Shown here: positions 5,737-14,778 of the stretch, one piece after another
How positions within the stretch are numbered: the stretch's first letter is position 1
Layout of the letters: each line of letters opens with the position of its first letter
Assembly (NCBI GenBank): GCA_945487035.1
Contig: CALYTI010000020.1
Coordinates: 1-35,958 of the forward strand
Source of the DNA: an uncultured Bacteroidales bacterium
GTDB taxonomy: Bacteria; Bacteroidota; Bacteroidia; Bacteroidales; UBA932
Reading direction: 5' to 3'
DNA length: 35,958 bases
The notes under the pieces: model-generated
What the model was told of the DNA's origin: nothing
What the model saw: the letters and a program-made list of their open reading frames with translations, nothing else
The model's database searches: none
Made by a program: the position numbers and the translations under genes

Positions 5737-6895
5737 ATTCCATAGATTTGATAATCCCTTCCTGCAGTCCGCGGAGCTCCGCCAGACTGCGCATACGCCC
5801 GTAGCAGGAATATCCCGGGTTCGACTTGCGCTTCAGGTCATCGCACATCTGATGCCCGTGGTCCGGACGCACCGGGATGCTCACACCGCGCCTTTGCTCC
5901 ACTTCCAGCAGAGCCTTCATCATAGCATACATATCCACATCACCCTCCAGCAGATTGGCCTCATAGAAGTCCCCTTCCGGGCTGCGCCTGGTGGTGCGAA
6001 GATGCACAAAACCCACCCTGTCGCCGAACTCCCGAAGCATTGCAGGGCAGTCATTGTCCGCCCTCACACCGAAGGAACCCGTACACAGGCAAAGCCCGTT
6101 GGAAGGGTTGGGCACAGCCTCAATCAGGGACCTGAAATCCTCAGCCGTCGAGAGCACGCGCGGAAGACCGAGCAGAGGATAAGGCGGGTCGTCCGGATGT
6201 ATAACCATAACGCTCCCGCACTCGTCCGCAACGGGACATATTTCCCGAAGGAAAAAGATAAGATTGGAGCGGAGCTGCTCAGCGCTCACCCCGCGATAGC
6301 GCTCGAGGGCCTGGCGGAACTGCGAAAGGGTAAAACTCTCCTCGCTGCCCGGAAGGCCCGCAATCATATTCCTTACTATCAAGGCCTTCTCGTCCTCGTC
6401 CATAGCCTCGTAGCGCTGCCGGGCCCTCTCTATCTCCTGCGGAGAATATTCATCGAAAGCCTCGGGCCTTCCGAGTATGAAGAGGTCGAAAGCCATGAAG
6501 GCCGCCTTTTCGAAGCACAGGGCCCTGGAGCCGTCCGGCATAGTGTACTGCAGGTCGGTCCTGGTCCAGTCAATCACCGGCATAAAGTTGTAGGTGATGC
6601 AGTGGATACCGCAGGCAGCAAGGTTGCGTATGGTCTGCTTGTAGTTCTCTATGTAGCGCAGATACTCCCCTTCCGCCGTCTTGATATGCTCGTGCACAGG
6701 CACGCTCTCCACCACCGACCATCGAAGGCCGTGGGCAGCAACCTCCTGCTGCCTCTTCTTTATCTCTTCAACTGGCCATATTTCCCCATTGGGGATATGG
6801 TGCAGCGCGGTGACTATGTCCGTTACGCCCGCCTGCCGGATATAATCCAGGCTCACCGGATCGGAAGGACCGTACCAGCGCCAGCTTTCAGTCAT
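5720..6895 (-). CDS. uxuA: Mannonate dehydratase UxuA
   Basis: The 391-aa enzyme converts D-mannonate to 2-keto-3-deoxygluconate. The N-terminus ([21 protein letters not shown]) and [13 protein letters not shown] are close to the known enzyme, and the C-terminal [10 protein letters not shown] and [19 protein letters not shown] blocks carry metal and substrate residues of the xylose-isomerase-like TIM barrel. An in-frame ATG three codons earlier (6904) is possible; I chose 6895 because family members begin immediately before WRWYG. It lies 16 bp after the preceding oxidoreductase and overlaps the SDR gene. It places uronate catabolism in this operon. Confidence 0.95.
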   Translation of the reverse strand: MTESWRWYGPSDPVSLDYIRQAGVTDIVTALHHIPNGEIWPVEEIKKRQQEVAAHGLRWSVVESVPVHEHIKTAEGEYLRYIENYKQTIRNLAACGIHCITYNFMPVIDWTRTDLQYTMPDGSRALCFEKAAFMAFDLFILGRPEAFDEYSPQEIERARQRYEAMDEDEKALIVRNMIAGLPGSEESFTLSQFRQALERYRGVSAEQLRSNLIFFLREICPVADECGSVMVIHPDDPPYPLLGLPRVLSTAEDFRSLIEAVPNPSNGLCLCTGSFGVRADNDCPAMLREFGDRVGFVHLRTTRRSPEGDFYEANLLEGDVDMYAMMKALLEVEQRRGVSIPVRPDHGHQMCDDLKRKSNPGYSCYGRMRSLAELRGLQEGIIKSMEYDKAV

Positions 6896-6911
6896 TCTGT
6901 ACATCAGGCGC

Positions 6912-8252
6912 CTACAATTCTATTCCCCAGCCGGGTTCGTATTCCCTGCCCCAGTACTTCATAGCCTCGGCATCGTCGAGAATGCGGCCGCTTACAGGCT
7001 CTATGCGCAGGGACCTTCCCACTGTCTGGGCTATATTGCCGAGCTGCACGAGCTGGGTGCTGATGCAGGCCTCCTGGATGTCAGAATTGAGCTTCTCGCC
7101 CTTGCGTATGGCATCGAACCAGTTCTGGAAATGGAAAGCATCCAGCTGCTCGCTCGGGTTCAGCAGGTTGCCGGTTTCGAACTTCAGTTCGCTCTTGACA
7201 TCCTTCACAACCTTGCCTGAGAGGTCCACAATCTTGTATTCGTTGCCCCCGTTCAGATAGAGGGTGCCGGTCTCGCCATAGAAAGCCACTCCCACGCCGT
7301 TGCCGTCCACAGGGGAATTGTTGCAGCTGCGGCCTTCCCAGGAGCCTGAAGCCTTGTCCCCGAACTGATAGGTAATCAGCTGGGTATCAGGGAACTGCCA
7401 ATCATCCTGATAGCGGTATCTGCCACCGATGGAGCTCACCAGGGTAGGATATTCCACATCCAGTCCCCAACGCAGAAGGTCAACGAAGTGGGTGCCGTTG
7501 TTCAGGGCCTCGCCTGTGCCCCAGTTGCGGAACCAGTGCCAGTTGTAATGCACAATGTTGTCCCTGTACTCTTCCCTCGGTGCAGGACCCTGCCAGAGAT
7601 TCCAGTCCAGATTCTCCGGGACAGGAACCACCTTACCTGTGCCTATGCTAGGCCTGTTGTTGACATACCAGGACTTGCCATACTGCACGCGGCCTATGTT
7701 GCCAGCCTTGATTTCGGCAATGGCAGCCTGGATATTGGGCCAGGAGCGCCTCTGGTTGCCCACCTGCACGACCTTGCCGTATTTGAGCGCAGCTCTTACG
7801 AGAAGCTCGTTCTCTGCCGGGTTGTGGCTGGTAGGTTTTTCCAGATACACGTGCTTTCCAGCCTTCATAGCCATAATGGCAGCCTTGGCGTGCCAATGGT
7901 CCGGCATAGCGATTACCGCAGCATCGAAATCCTTGTGCTCCAGGAGTTTGCGTATATCGGTCTCAGCCTTAGGCCTCTTGCCTGTAATGGCCTTAACCTG
8001 CTCGCAGCACCTCTGAAGCGCATTGCGGTCGCAATCGCACACATACACCACCTCGCAGCCCGGCATCTTGGCGAAGCTCTGGGCAAGGGCGCTGCCGCGG
8101 GAGTTTACTCCTATCACACCCAGACGGATGCGGTCATTGGCTCCCAGTATCGACCCTTTGGAGGAAACGGCAAAACTCGGGATAGCGCCGGCCAGCGACA
8201 AAGAAGCCGTAGCAAAGGCGGCAGTCTTTAGAAATTCTCTTCTGGAACTCAT
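6912..8252 (-). CDS. Tat-exported Gfo/Idh/MocA oxidoreductase
   Basis: The protein is 446 aa from the ATG at 8252, which opens a twin-arginine leader ([22 protein letters not shown]). The Rossmann fold begins [11 protein letters not shown] (43-53), and the family EKP motif is at 138-140 ([10 protein letters not shown]). The C-terminal half includes [27 protein letters not shown]. Such secreted NAD(P)-dependent enzymes oxidise sugars or, in GH109-like cases, cleave glycosides through a redox cycle; the substrate here is unknown. The ATG overlaps the stop of the small membrane-protein gene (ATGA). The open frame extends to 8336, but that extension overlaps the small gene and lacks a signal. Confidence 0.9.
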   Translation of the reverse strand: MSSRREFLKTAAFATASLSLAGAIPSFAVSSKGSILGANDRIRLGVIGVNSRGSALAQSFAKMPGCEVVYVCDCDRNALQRCCEQVKAITGKRPKAETDIRKLLEHKDFDAAVIAMPDHWHAKAAIMAMKAGKHVYLEKPTSHNPAENELLVRAALKYGKVVQVGNQRRSWPNIQAAIAEIKAGNIGRVQYGKSWYVNNRPSIGTGKVVPVPENLDWNLWQGPAPREEYRDNIVHYNWHWFRNWGTGEALNNGTHFVDLLRWGLDVEYPTLVSSIGGRYRYQDDWQFPDTQLITYQFGDKASGSWEGRSCNNSPVDGNGVGVAFYGETGTLYLNGGNEYKIVDLSGKVVKDVKSELKFETGNLLNPSEQLDAFHFQNWFDAIRKGEKLNSDIQEACISTQLVQLGNIAQTVGRSLRIEPVSGRILDDAEAMKYWGREYEPGWGIEL

Positions 8253-8485
8253 ACTCTTTTTATTATTTTCTTGATTATCAAATACAAAACCCGCAGCACC
8301 AGCAATACAATCCAGATTGCAAGCGCGATTATGCACACATAGCCTATTTGGGTAAAAAGCTCATACCAGGGCTTGGCATAGGCTATTACCGCACCCGCAT
8401 TGACGGCAAAGGAGGTCAGGAAGCAGCCCAGTGCCACCCACAGTTCCCGCCTGATTCGGGAGGCCTTGATTACTATATCTTTCAT
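8249..8485 (-). CDS. Small two-helix membrane protein
   Basis: The 78-aa protein has a basic N-terminus (KASRIRRELW) and two hydrophobic segments (about 17-37 and 47-70), ending in a Lys/Arg-rich tail (IKKIIKRV). It overlaps the next gene by 4 nt (ATGA) and starts 1 nt after the previous gene's stop, so it is embedded in the operon between two Tat-exported oxidoreductases. Similar short proteins occur beside such oxidoreductases in Bacteroidales as far as I recall. No enzymatic motif is present. Possible roles are membrane anchoring, or partnering the oxidoreductases; both are inference. Confidence 0.75.
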   Translation of the reverse strand: MKDIVIKASRIRRELWVALGCFLTSFAVNAGAVIAYAKPWYELFTQIGYVCIIALAIWIVLLVLRVLYLIIKKIIKRV

Positions 8486-8486
8486 C

Positions 8487-9785
8487 TCAGAACTTCATAT
8501 AAGGAATCTTGTAATACTCAGGGAACAGAATCGTTCTCTGTTCCTCCATAGCCTTGTTGCCCAAAAGGCAGAGCACAGTGGCACAATAGGCCTCCTCCAC
8601 CACATTCACGGCCTTTTCGCCCGTGATGCAGGCTGAGCAGAAGGCGGAAAGGATGACATCGGACCCGTCATTGTCCACACCTATCATATTCTGGCCTCCG
8701 TTGACGCTGATTTTCCCTTCGACAATGTTGTGCGGGATATATTGCCCCTTGACCTCGGGCCTCCAGCTCGGACCTGCGAGCGGCACCGAAGTCAGGACCT
8801 TTTCCTTCATACTGTCGATAAGGCATTCTATGCCTGAGCGGGAATTGTCCTCCTCCAGATAATACACGCCCTTGGCCAGTTCCATAGTACCCTTCTTCCC
8901 GAGTATCTGGTCTTCCATACCGTTGAACTTGTTGGAAATCAGGGACTCGTAGTTGATTTTGCGCCCGTCGGCATAACGGTAAATCACATTGACCGAATCA
9001 TAGACCTCGCGTCCGTCCTTCCAATAGACTATGTCTCCCATACCGCTGATGCTCTGCGGGATACGGCCGACAGCGAGGTTGCAGACCTCAATCTGGTGGC
9101 AGGCAAGCTCGGTCATCAGGCCGCCCGAATGCTCTTTGTAGAGCCTCCAGTTGATCTGCCTTTCCAGCTCGGGCGAAGGCACTTCCCTTCTCCAGTCGGC
9201 ATTCCTGAACCAGTGGCAGCGCATCCCGACTATCTCCCCTATAAGGCCATCGTGCAGGAGCTTCATTCCCCGAAGATACTTCTCGTCGAACATCCTCTGC
9301 ATACAGAAATACAGCACCTTGTCGGACTTCCGGTAGGCGTCATATACGGCCTTGCACTCGTCCAGGGTACGGGCCATTGCCTTCTCGCAGAAAACGTGCT
9401 TCCCCGCGCTCAGGGCATCGAGGGTAATGGCGGCGTGGGAGCCGAGGGGTGTGGAGATGATAACTCCGTCTATATCCTTGTCTTCCAGCAGCTTGCGGTA
9501 GTCCCGGTAGAGCTTTGCACCCGGGCACAGCGCGGCCGCTGCCTGGAGGTTTGGTTCGTAGCAGTCGCAAAGGGCAACAATGCGGGCGTGAGGGATGAGC
9601 AGCAGATTATGGATATGATACTGCCCCCTGGAGCCTGTGCCTATAAGGGCAATGCGGGCCTTCTCCCCGCTTATTTCCCTGATTCTTTCCGGAGTGCAGG
9701 AACTCAGCCAGGGTGCGCCTGCAAGCAGCGCCGCCCCGCCGGCTACACAACCCAGCTGCTTCAAAAATTCTCTTCTGTCTTCCAT
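8487..9785 (-). CDS. Tat/lipoprotein Gfo/Idh/MocA oxidoreductase
   Basis: The 432-aa protein has a twin-arginine leader (MEDRREFLKQLG) followed by a lipobox-like LSSC with C30. Export with lipidation is therefore plausible. The Rossmann motif is IALIGTGSRG (45-54). The usual EKP is EKA here (E134-K135-A136), an unusual replacement of the conserved proline. The substrate-domain signature GGLMTELACHQIEVCNLAVG is intact. It directly abuts the ApbE-like gene (no gap) and is followed after 1 nt by the small membrane protein. It probably oxidises or rearranges a sugar outside the cytoplasm; GH109-type glycosidase activity is another possibility. Substrate is not evident. Confidence 0.9.
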   Translation of the reverse strand: MEDRREFLKQLGCVAGGAALLAGAPWLSSCTPERIREISGEKARIALIGTGSRGQYHIHNLLLIPHARIVALCDCYEPNLQAAAALCPGAKLYRDYRKLLEDKDIDGVIISTPLGSHAAITLDALSAGKHVFCEKAMARTLDECKAVYDAYRKSDKVLYFCMQRMFDEKYLRGMKLLHDGLIGEIVGMRCHWFRNADWRREVPSPELERQINWRLYKEHSGGLMTELACHQIEVCNLAVGRIPQSISGMGDIVYWKDGREVYDSVNVIYRYADGRKINYESLISNKFNGMEDQILGKKGTMELAKGVYYLEEDNSRSGIECLIDSMKEKVLTSVPLAGPSWRPEVKGQYIPHNIVEGKISVNGGQNMIGVDNDGSDVILSAFCSACITGEKAVNVVEEAYCATVLCLLGNKAMEEQRTILFPEYYKIPYMKF

Positions 9786-10577
9786 CTATACTTCGTAGCT
9801 TTTTATCACAGTATCATCAATTTCGAGCTTCCCGCCGCAGACCATAGCCGCAGTGCTCAACACCTCCGCATCGAGAGGGTCAGCGCATTGCACGCTGCAA
9901 AGCCTTCTGCTTCTGACGGGCTCCCCGCTTCGTGGATCGACTATGTGAGCACTGTAGGAAGGACTGTTGCCGGATATGGACAAGGCCCCGTCCTGCAGGC
10001 AGAAAACATCGAGCAGAGTCCCGTCATAGGGGGACCGCAACTCCACCTGCCAGGGCGCCCCTGCCGGGTGCTGTCCCATAGCATATATGCTGCTCATACC
10101 GAAATCCAGAAAGGCGCTGACCACGCCTTCCCTCCGGAGCAGTCCGACAATGCGCCCGAGGGTCCAGCCTTTGGCAAATCCGCCGAAATCCAGCTCCGTA
10201 CCCGTATCGCTGCAGCTCAGGCAATGGTCTTCGAGCTTGAGGGCGGAGAAATCCCTTCGGGTGATATCGAAAAGGCCCCCCGTGAGCTCCTTATAGCGCC
10301 CGCTCTGCACGAGAGCCTGCTCCAGTTCTTCGCTCAGGCGCACCGGCGTGCCGGCTTCAAGCGCCTTGTTTACGGCAAATACTTCACTTTCAGGGGAATA
10401 CCTGTCGAAGACAGCCTCGTCCCCACGCACCAAAGCGCAGATTTCATCCCAAATTCGGGAGGATACGCTTTCCGAAAGTCCCCTTACCAGGGCGTCAAAC
10501 TTTGTTCCCATAGCCCGTCCTGTCGAGCCGTGGAAAAAAACCTGTCCCGGGTAATATGTAAACTGTGGGTTCGTCAT
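9786..10577 (-). CDS. ApbE-like FAD:protein FMN transferase
   Basis: The protein is 263 aa from the ATG at 10577. ApbE features are GRAMGTKFDALVRG near the N-terminus, LDFGGFAKGWTLGRI (the DxGGxAKG flavin/metal site) and SYSAHIVDPRSGEPV near the C-terminus. ApbE proteins attach FMN to Ser/Thr of partner proteins or act on FAD. This copy is shorter than the usual 300-350 aa and shows no signal peptide, unlike many periplasmic ApbEs. The start overlaps the stop of the fusion oxidoreductase (ATGA); the upstream open frame to 10751 lies inside that gene. Its presence hints at a flavinylated partner or flavin-dependent step in this operon, but no obvious target protein is nearby. Confidence 0.8.
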   Translation of the reverse strand: MTNPQFTYYPGQVFFHGSTGRAMGTKFDALVRGLSESVSSRIWDEICALVRGDEAVFDRYSPESEVFAVNKALEAGTPVRLSEELEQALVQSGRYKELTGGLFDITRRDFSALKLEDHCLSCSDTGTELDFGGFAKGWTLGRIVGLLRREGVVSAFLDFGMSSIYAMGQHPAGAPWQVELRSPYDGTLLDVFCLQDGALSISGNSPSYSAHIVDPRSGEPVRSRRLCSVQCADPLDAEVLSTAAMVCGGKLEIDDTVIKSYEV

Positions 10578-12808
10578 TGTCCGTTTGCCAGAGTCACTGC
10601 AGAAGTGGTGAGGTAGTATTTGCTCAAAGTATTGACTGCTTCCCAGTCCGGGAATCGGGCGCCCCTGAGGTAGTCGAAAAATTGGCCGGCCACAAGATTG
10701 AAATGGTCCTCGTGGCTTATCCTCAGGCTCTGCGGTATCACAATGTGCCACTCGTCCTTGCCGGATTGCTCCACGCTAAGGCCCTCGTAGGCACTGCAGA
10801 CTGCCTGAAGTGCACAAAGGTCAACATTTCCCCGCAGATAGAGTTCCTTGCGGGAATCGCCAGGATTCTGCCTTACAATCAAATCGCAGCCTGTGCCTTT
10901 GTACAGGGCCTCGAAGGAATCCCCACGGCCCTTCTTGGGCTCCCAGTTCCAGAGCACCTCGATACGGGCTGGGATGCCTGCAAGCGAAAAGTCTATGCTT
11001 CCGTTGGACATCACCTGAAGGTCCCTCCTGTCTATAGGGCAGACACAGGTAGATTCGACATACTGGTCATACGTCACCTTGGTAGGATAATGCTCCGCTG
11101 CCACAAGGGTCACGTCGCTGCAGCCAAGGCTCTTCCCCGGGAAACACTGCCACATCAGCAGGTCCACAAGGTGGGTGGTGACATCGGCAATTCCCTCGCC
11201 CTGCACGGAGGTGTCGTAGTACCAGACAGGGCGGTGAAGAGTCTTGCCGTCAACCTTTTTGAAGAAATGATGCACGCTGCGCATCTTCACCGCAGGGCCG
11301 TCGCTGCTGTCGAACTCTCCGAAAAGAGCCTTGTCGGCAAGTATGTCACGGCTCAGGATGTTGACTATATCGTACCTTTCGGTCATCATATCCATTATCA
11401 CCAGCCCCTTCTGCTGCGCAAGGGCGTAGGCCTTCTCAAGGGTGTGCAGGCCCTCTTCATCTATTGCCATAGGCTTGTCTGAGAGCACATTGTAGCCTTT
11501 CTCGACTGCCGCGAGTATATACTCGGCCTTACGGTTGTTCCTTCCGGACAGAATCACTGCCTCCAGACCCGAAGCCTGGGGCAGGCTGTCCAGATAATCA
11601 CGCGATACTACTTCCTGCAGCTGCCAGCTGCAAGGGTTGTCGGATCTGCCGTTATAGTCGCCAATCGCAATCTTGAAGTCCAACAAGTCAGTGACATCGA
11701 CCGGAGAATAAACCTTCACCACGGGGTCTATGCCCTTCTGCATATTCTTGAAAACCAGGGAGGCGTGGAAATGCCCCGGGTCCACCACGGACAGCTTCAC
11801 GGGGAGATATTCCTTGAGAATCTGCGCCGCATCCTTGCGTCCCAGCTCCATTGCCTCCTCTATGCTGACAGCAGCCCCTCCCCTTTCGAGGCTCATATTG
11901 GATGCTTTCATAAAGGCGAAAATCTCTATGGTTTCCTTCGGGTCTATAGGAGCCTGCCCGGTAAGGAAATAATCCAGTATCTTGTCAAGCAGAACCTTAT
12001 AGCCCATATAGCCGCCTGCCGCAACGGTTCCGGTTTCGGTAATGGCCGTACCTCCGTAGATGTTAGGTCCCTTGCTTACAGCCCTGAAGGTGCCGAGCCT
12101 GCCGTCTTCCCATACGCCGGACACTATGTCTCCATAGTCCGAATGCACCCTGCTTACGCTCTTGCATCCCGGCCCCATAACGGTGTAGAGGGTCTCGACT
12201 CCGTGGATGCCGTAGAAGCCGAAGTCCGGATGGGTAGGCTCCGGGTGGTGGGGTGAATAGCAATCAGCCCCGAGCACCTTGCCGTAAGCGCCTTCGCGAA
12301 GCTTCACATTTTCGGTCGAATAGCGCAGCGCGGAAGATGAGAATATCTGAATGCCGTACTCCTGCGCGAGGCGGTAAAGGGCTATGGTCTCCCCGAGGGT
12401 TGCCCCCGCAGGCTTGTCCACATAGCAGAGCTTGCCCGCCTTGAAGACTTCGACGGCCTGCGCCACGTGAAGCCTTCCGTCATTGGTTTCGAGCAGCACG
12501 CAGTCCACCAGGTCCAGCATCTCGGAAATTGAAGAGCAGATGCGCACTCCGTATTTCTTTACCTCCTCGATATAGGCCGGAATCCTCCTGTAGCTGGATT
12601 CTATGGTCGTGGAGCCGTAAGGATAGGCTGCCACCACCTCGAAGCGCTGCACATAAGGGTCGTCACCCGGGGTATTGAGAAGTTGGGTGAATGCGGTGGA
12701 ATGTGAAGTATCCAATCCTATGATACCCAGCCTGATAACATCTTCCTGAGCATAGGAAGCGAAGGCAGTGCACAAAAGGGCAAACAGTAGTGTCAGTGGT
12801 CTTTTCAT
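10574..12808 (-). CDS. Secreted double Gfo/Idh/MocA fusion oxidoreductase
   Basis: The 744-aa protein has a signal peptide (MKRPLTLLFALLCTAFASYAQ). The first module (about 24-335) begins IRLGIIGLDTSHS and has a DKP motif (YVDKPAGATLGE). A second module (about 338-744) begins LSVVDPGHFHASLVFKNM, has another DKP (LSDKPMAIDEEG), and resembles the 'putative oxidoreductase C-terminal' proteins of Bacteroidales, which are normally separate genes of about 440 aa. It looks like a fusion of two secreted oxidoreductases. Whether both halves bind NAD(P) is unclear: the second lacks a standard GxGxxG. TAATG joins it to nagB (1-nt overlap), and it overlaps apbE by 4 nt. Confidence 0.85.
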   Translation of the reverse strand: MKRPLTLLFALLCTAFASYAQEDVIRLGIIGLDTSHSTAFTQLLNTPGDDPYVQRFEVVAAYPYGSTTIESSYRRIPAYIEEVKKYGVRICSSISEMLDLVDCVLLETNDGRLHVAQAVEVFKAGKLCYVDKPAGATLGETIALYRLAQEYGIQIFSSSALRYSTENVKLREGAYGKVLGADCYSPHHPEPTHPDFGFYGIHGVETLYTVMGPGCKSVSRVHSDYGDIVSGVWEDGRLGTFRAVSKGPNIYGGTAITETGTVAAGGYMGYKVLLDKILDYFLTGQAPIDPKETIEIFAFMKASNMSLERGGAAVSIEEAMELGRKDAAQILKEYLPVKLSVVDPGHFHASLVFKNMQKGIDPVVKVYSPVDVTDLLDFKIAIGDYNGRSDNPCSWQLQEVVSRDYLDSLPQASGLEAVILSGRNNRKAEYILAAVEKGYNVLSDKPMAIDEEGLHTLEKAYALAQQKGLVIMDMMTERYDIVNILSRDILADKALFGEFDSSDGPAVKMRSVHHFFKKVDGKTLHRPVWYYDTSVQGEGIADVTTHLVDLLMWQCFPGKSLGCSDVTLVAAEHYPTKVTYDQYVESTCVCPIDRRDLQVMSNGSIDFSLAGIPARIEVLWNWEPKKGRGDSFEALYKGTGCDLIVRQNPGDSRKELYLRGNVDLCALQAVCSAYEGLSVEQSGKDEWHIVIPQSLRISHEDHFNLVAGQFFDYLRGARFPDWEAVNTLSKYYLTTSAVTLANGQ

Positions 12809-13575
12809 TATGCAATCGTCAATAAAGAAGCGCTATCGTTATTCAAATATAAGCAAGAATTCCGTTTATTGCGCAGAATACTTGCAGGACAAGCTTCACA
12901 AATTTCTTCTTCGAGCATACGGCGCACCGCCTCGGCCTTATTGGTGAAAGGCACAATGCAGAACATCCAGTCGGCTCTGAGCAGGGCCGGAATCGTAAGG
13001 GTAATGGCCTCGCGCGGCACTTCGTCCTGAGTATCGAAGCATTTTTCCCTTACCTGCTGTCCCCTGCATACTGGGTCCAGTTCCACCACCTTGACCAGTT
13101 TCGGGTCGTTGAAATCGGCAAAGGCTGGGTCGTTGAAGGCAATATGGCCGTTCTCCCCCACCCCAAGGCAGACTATGTCCACAGGATGCTCTTCCAGAAG
13201 ACGGGCATACCTGCTGCATTCCTGCTGAACTTCAGGGGCAACTCCGTTGATATAGTTCACGCTCCTGAAAGGCAGCAGCGAGAAAATCGAACGGCTCAGG
13301 AAATTGGCAAAGCTTTGCGGCCTGGAGGCATCCACACCTATGTATTCGTCCATATGGAACACATTGATGCGGGTCCAGTCTATGTCCTTCTTCTCAATGA
13401 GACTTTGAAGAAATGCACTCTGGGAAGGAGCTGCGGCAAAAATCATATTGATTTCTTCCTTTTCCTTCAACAGAAGTTTGATGCGCTCTGCAAGCTCGTC
13501 TGCTGCGCATTGTCCCATTTGAGCGGTGGTGTCTAACACCTTAACTTTCAGAGAATCTTTTTCAAATGTTTTCAT
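12808..13575 (-). CDS. nagB: Glucosamine-6-phosphate deaminase-family protein (NagB-like)
   Basis: The 255-aa cytoplasmic enzyme of the NagB/6-phosphogluconolactonase superfamily converts glucosamine-6-P to fructose-6-P and ammonia. Motifs are VFHMDEYIG (D76) and LGVGENGHIAFNDP (H144), followed by PREAITLTIPALL. In the E. coli enzyme the second motif reads GNDGHIAFNEP; here N142 and D149 replace the catalytic D141 and E148, a variant seen in a NagB subfamily, so substrate preference may differ. The ATG at 13575 follows the nagA stop by 1 nt; the longer frame to 13617 lies inside nagA. It acts directly after NagA. Confidence 0.85.
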   Translation of the reverse strand: MKTFEKDSLKVKVLDTTAQMGQCAADELAERIKLLLKEKEEINMIFAAAPSQSAFLQSLIEKKDIDWTRINVFHMDEYIGVDASRPQSFANFLSRSIFSLLPFRSVNYINGVAPEVQQECSRYARLLEEHPVDIVCLGVGENGHIAFNDPAFADFNDPKLVKVVELDPVCRGQQVREKCFDTQDEVPREAITLTIPALLRADWMFCIVPFTNKAEAVRRMLEEEICEACPASILRNKRNSCLYLNNDSASLLTIA

Positions 13576-13576
13576 T

Positions 13577-14776
13577 TCAGGCTTGTCGGTTAGATTGATA
13601 AATAGTTTTAGCTGCAATTATGGTGTACAATACATTGATATCCTTGTCGAAAATGACCAGATCGGCATTCTTGCCCGCTTCAAGGGAGCCCATCTGCGAG
13701 TCGAGATGCATAATGCGGGCAGGAGTGAGGGTCATCATCTTGACTGCATCCTCAAGCGGAACGCCTGCCATACTGACCATAGTGCGCACAAGCCGGTCTG
13801 CAGTAGCTACGCTGCCCGCAAAGGCGCTGCGGTCCGGGAGTTTGGCAACTCCGTCCTCCACGATTACCATCTGTCCCTTCTCCAGGCTTCCGAGCAGATA
13901 CTGCCCGTCCGGCATTCCGGCCGCCCTCATTGAGTCGGTGCAAAGGGCTATCTTGTCAGGGCCTTTGAATCTATAGACGAATTGGAGCAGCGGAGCCGGG
14001 AGATGCACTCCGTCAGCAATGATTTCCACCGTAGTATCGTCCAGAAGATAGGCTGCCTCCACCGCCCCTGCCCTTCTGAAAGCATTTCTGCGTGTTACAG
14101 AAGACATTGCGCAATACAGATGCGTGAAATGGCTGTAGCCGTGCCGGGAAGCCTCAACGACCTGCTCATAGACGGCATCGGTATGGGCAACGGAAGCGAG
14201 TATCCCCCGCTTTGCGAGTTCGTCCCCGAATTCGAGAGCGCCCTCAAGCTCCGGAGCCACGCTCCAGCGCAATATGTCCTGCGAAGCATCAAGTATGGGA
14301 AGATAGGACTCCGGCGCCGGCTTTTTCAGGTAGGAAGGATCCTGCGCACCGCTCTGGGCAGGCGAAAAATAGGGCCCTTCCAGATGCAGGCCGAGCAGCC
14401 TTGCTCCATCTGCATTATTTGCCTTGGCTTTGCGGAATACTTCGAAGGTACGCAGCAGCTCCTCATCCGTGCAGGTGAGGGTGGTCGGCACCATAGCGGT
14501 AGTGCCGTGGGTGGCGTGTATGCGCGCCGCGCCAAGGAAGGCATCCTGCGTGCCGTCCATAAAGTCGTGTCCGCCGCCTCCGTGCAGATGTATATCTATA
14601 AATCCCGCACTCAGATAGGCTCCTCCCGCATCCAGCACTTCATCGCCTTCCTGAACCTGCGCTACCGGGCAAATTTGCACTATCTTGCCGCTGACTTTGT
14701 CGCATACGAGGTCAAGCCCCTCGCATATTCCCTTTTCGAAGATAAGCTTTGCGCCTTTGATTATCAGTCTGTCCAT
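13577..14776 (-). CDS. nagA: N-acetylglucosamine-6-phosphate deacetylase
   Basis: The 399-aa amidohydrolase removes acetate from N-acetylglucosamine-6-P. Visible site residues are H63-x-H65 (GFIDIHLHG), E133 (LHLEGPYFS), H198 (VAHTDA), H219 (FTHLYCAM), H258 (DGVHLPAPLL) and D281 (LCTDSM). The C-terminus (GSLEAGKNADLVIFDKDINVLYTI) is standard. It starts 2 bp after the MFS transporter and ends 1 bp before nagB. With nagB it shows that N-acetylhexosamine phosphate is an intermediate of this operon. The kinase for N-acetylglucosamine is not in the window. Confidence 0.95.
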   Translation of the reverse strand: MDRLIIKGAKLIFEKGICEGLDLVCDKVSGKIVQICPVAQVQEGDEVLDAGGAYLSAGFIDIHLHGGGGHDFMDGTQDAFLGAARIHATHGTTAMVPTTLTCTDEELLRTFEVFRKAKANNADGARLLGLHLEGPYFSPAQSGAQDPSYLKKPAPESYLPILDASQDILRWSVAPELEGALEFGDELAKRGILASVAHTDAVYEQVVEASRHGYSHFTHLYCAMSSVTRRNAFRRAGAVEAAYLLDDTTVEIIADGVHLPAPLLQFVYRFKGPDKIALCTDSMRAAGMPDGQYLLGSLEKGQMVIVEDGVAKLPDRSAFAGSVATADRLVRTMVSMAGVPLEDAVKMMTLTPARIMHLDSQMGSLEAGKNADLVIFDKDINVLYTIIAAKTIYQSNRQA

Positions 14777-14778
14777 AG

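Noticed and set aside
5693..6964. 423-aa plus-strand open frame
   Set aside because: It is antisense to uxuA, which has complete conserved motifs; the plus-strand product is His/Arg-rich with no family features.
8487..9785. GH109 alpha-N-acetylgalactosaminidase
   Set aside because: The Tat leader and NAD-binding fold fit GH109, but the substrate-domain sequence does not clearly match what I know of that family, so I kept the general oxidoreductase call.
9096..10616. 506-aa plus-strand open frame
   Set aside because: It lies antisense across an oxidoreductase and the ApbE-like gene, both with clear family motifs, and its own translation shows no recognisable domain or signal.
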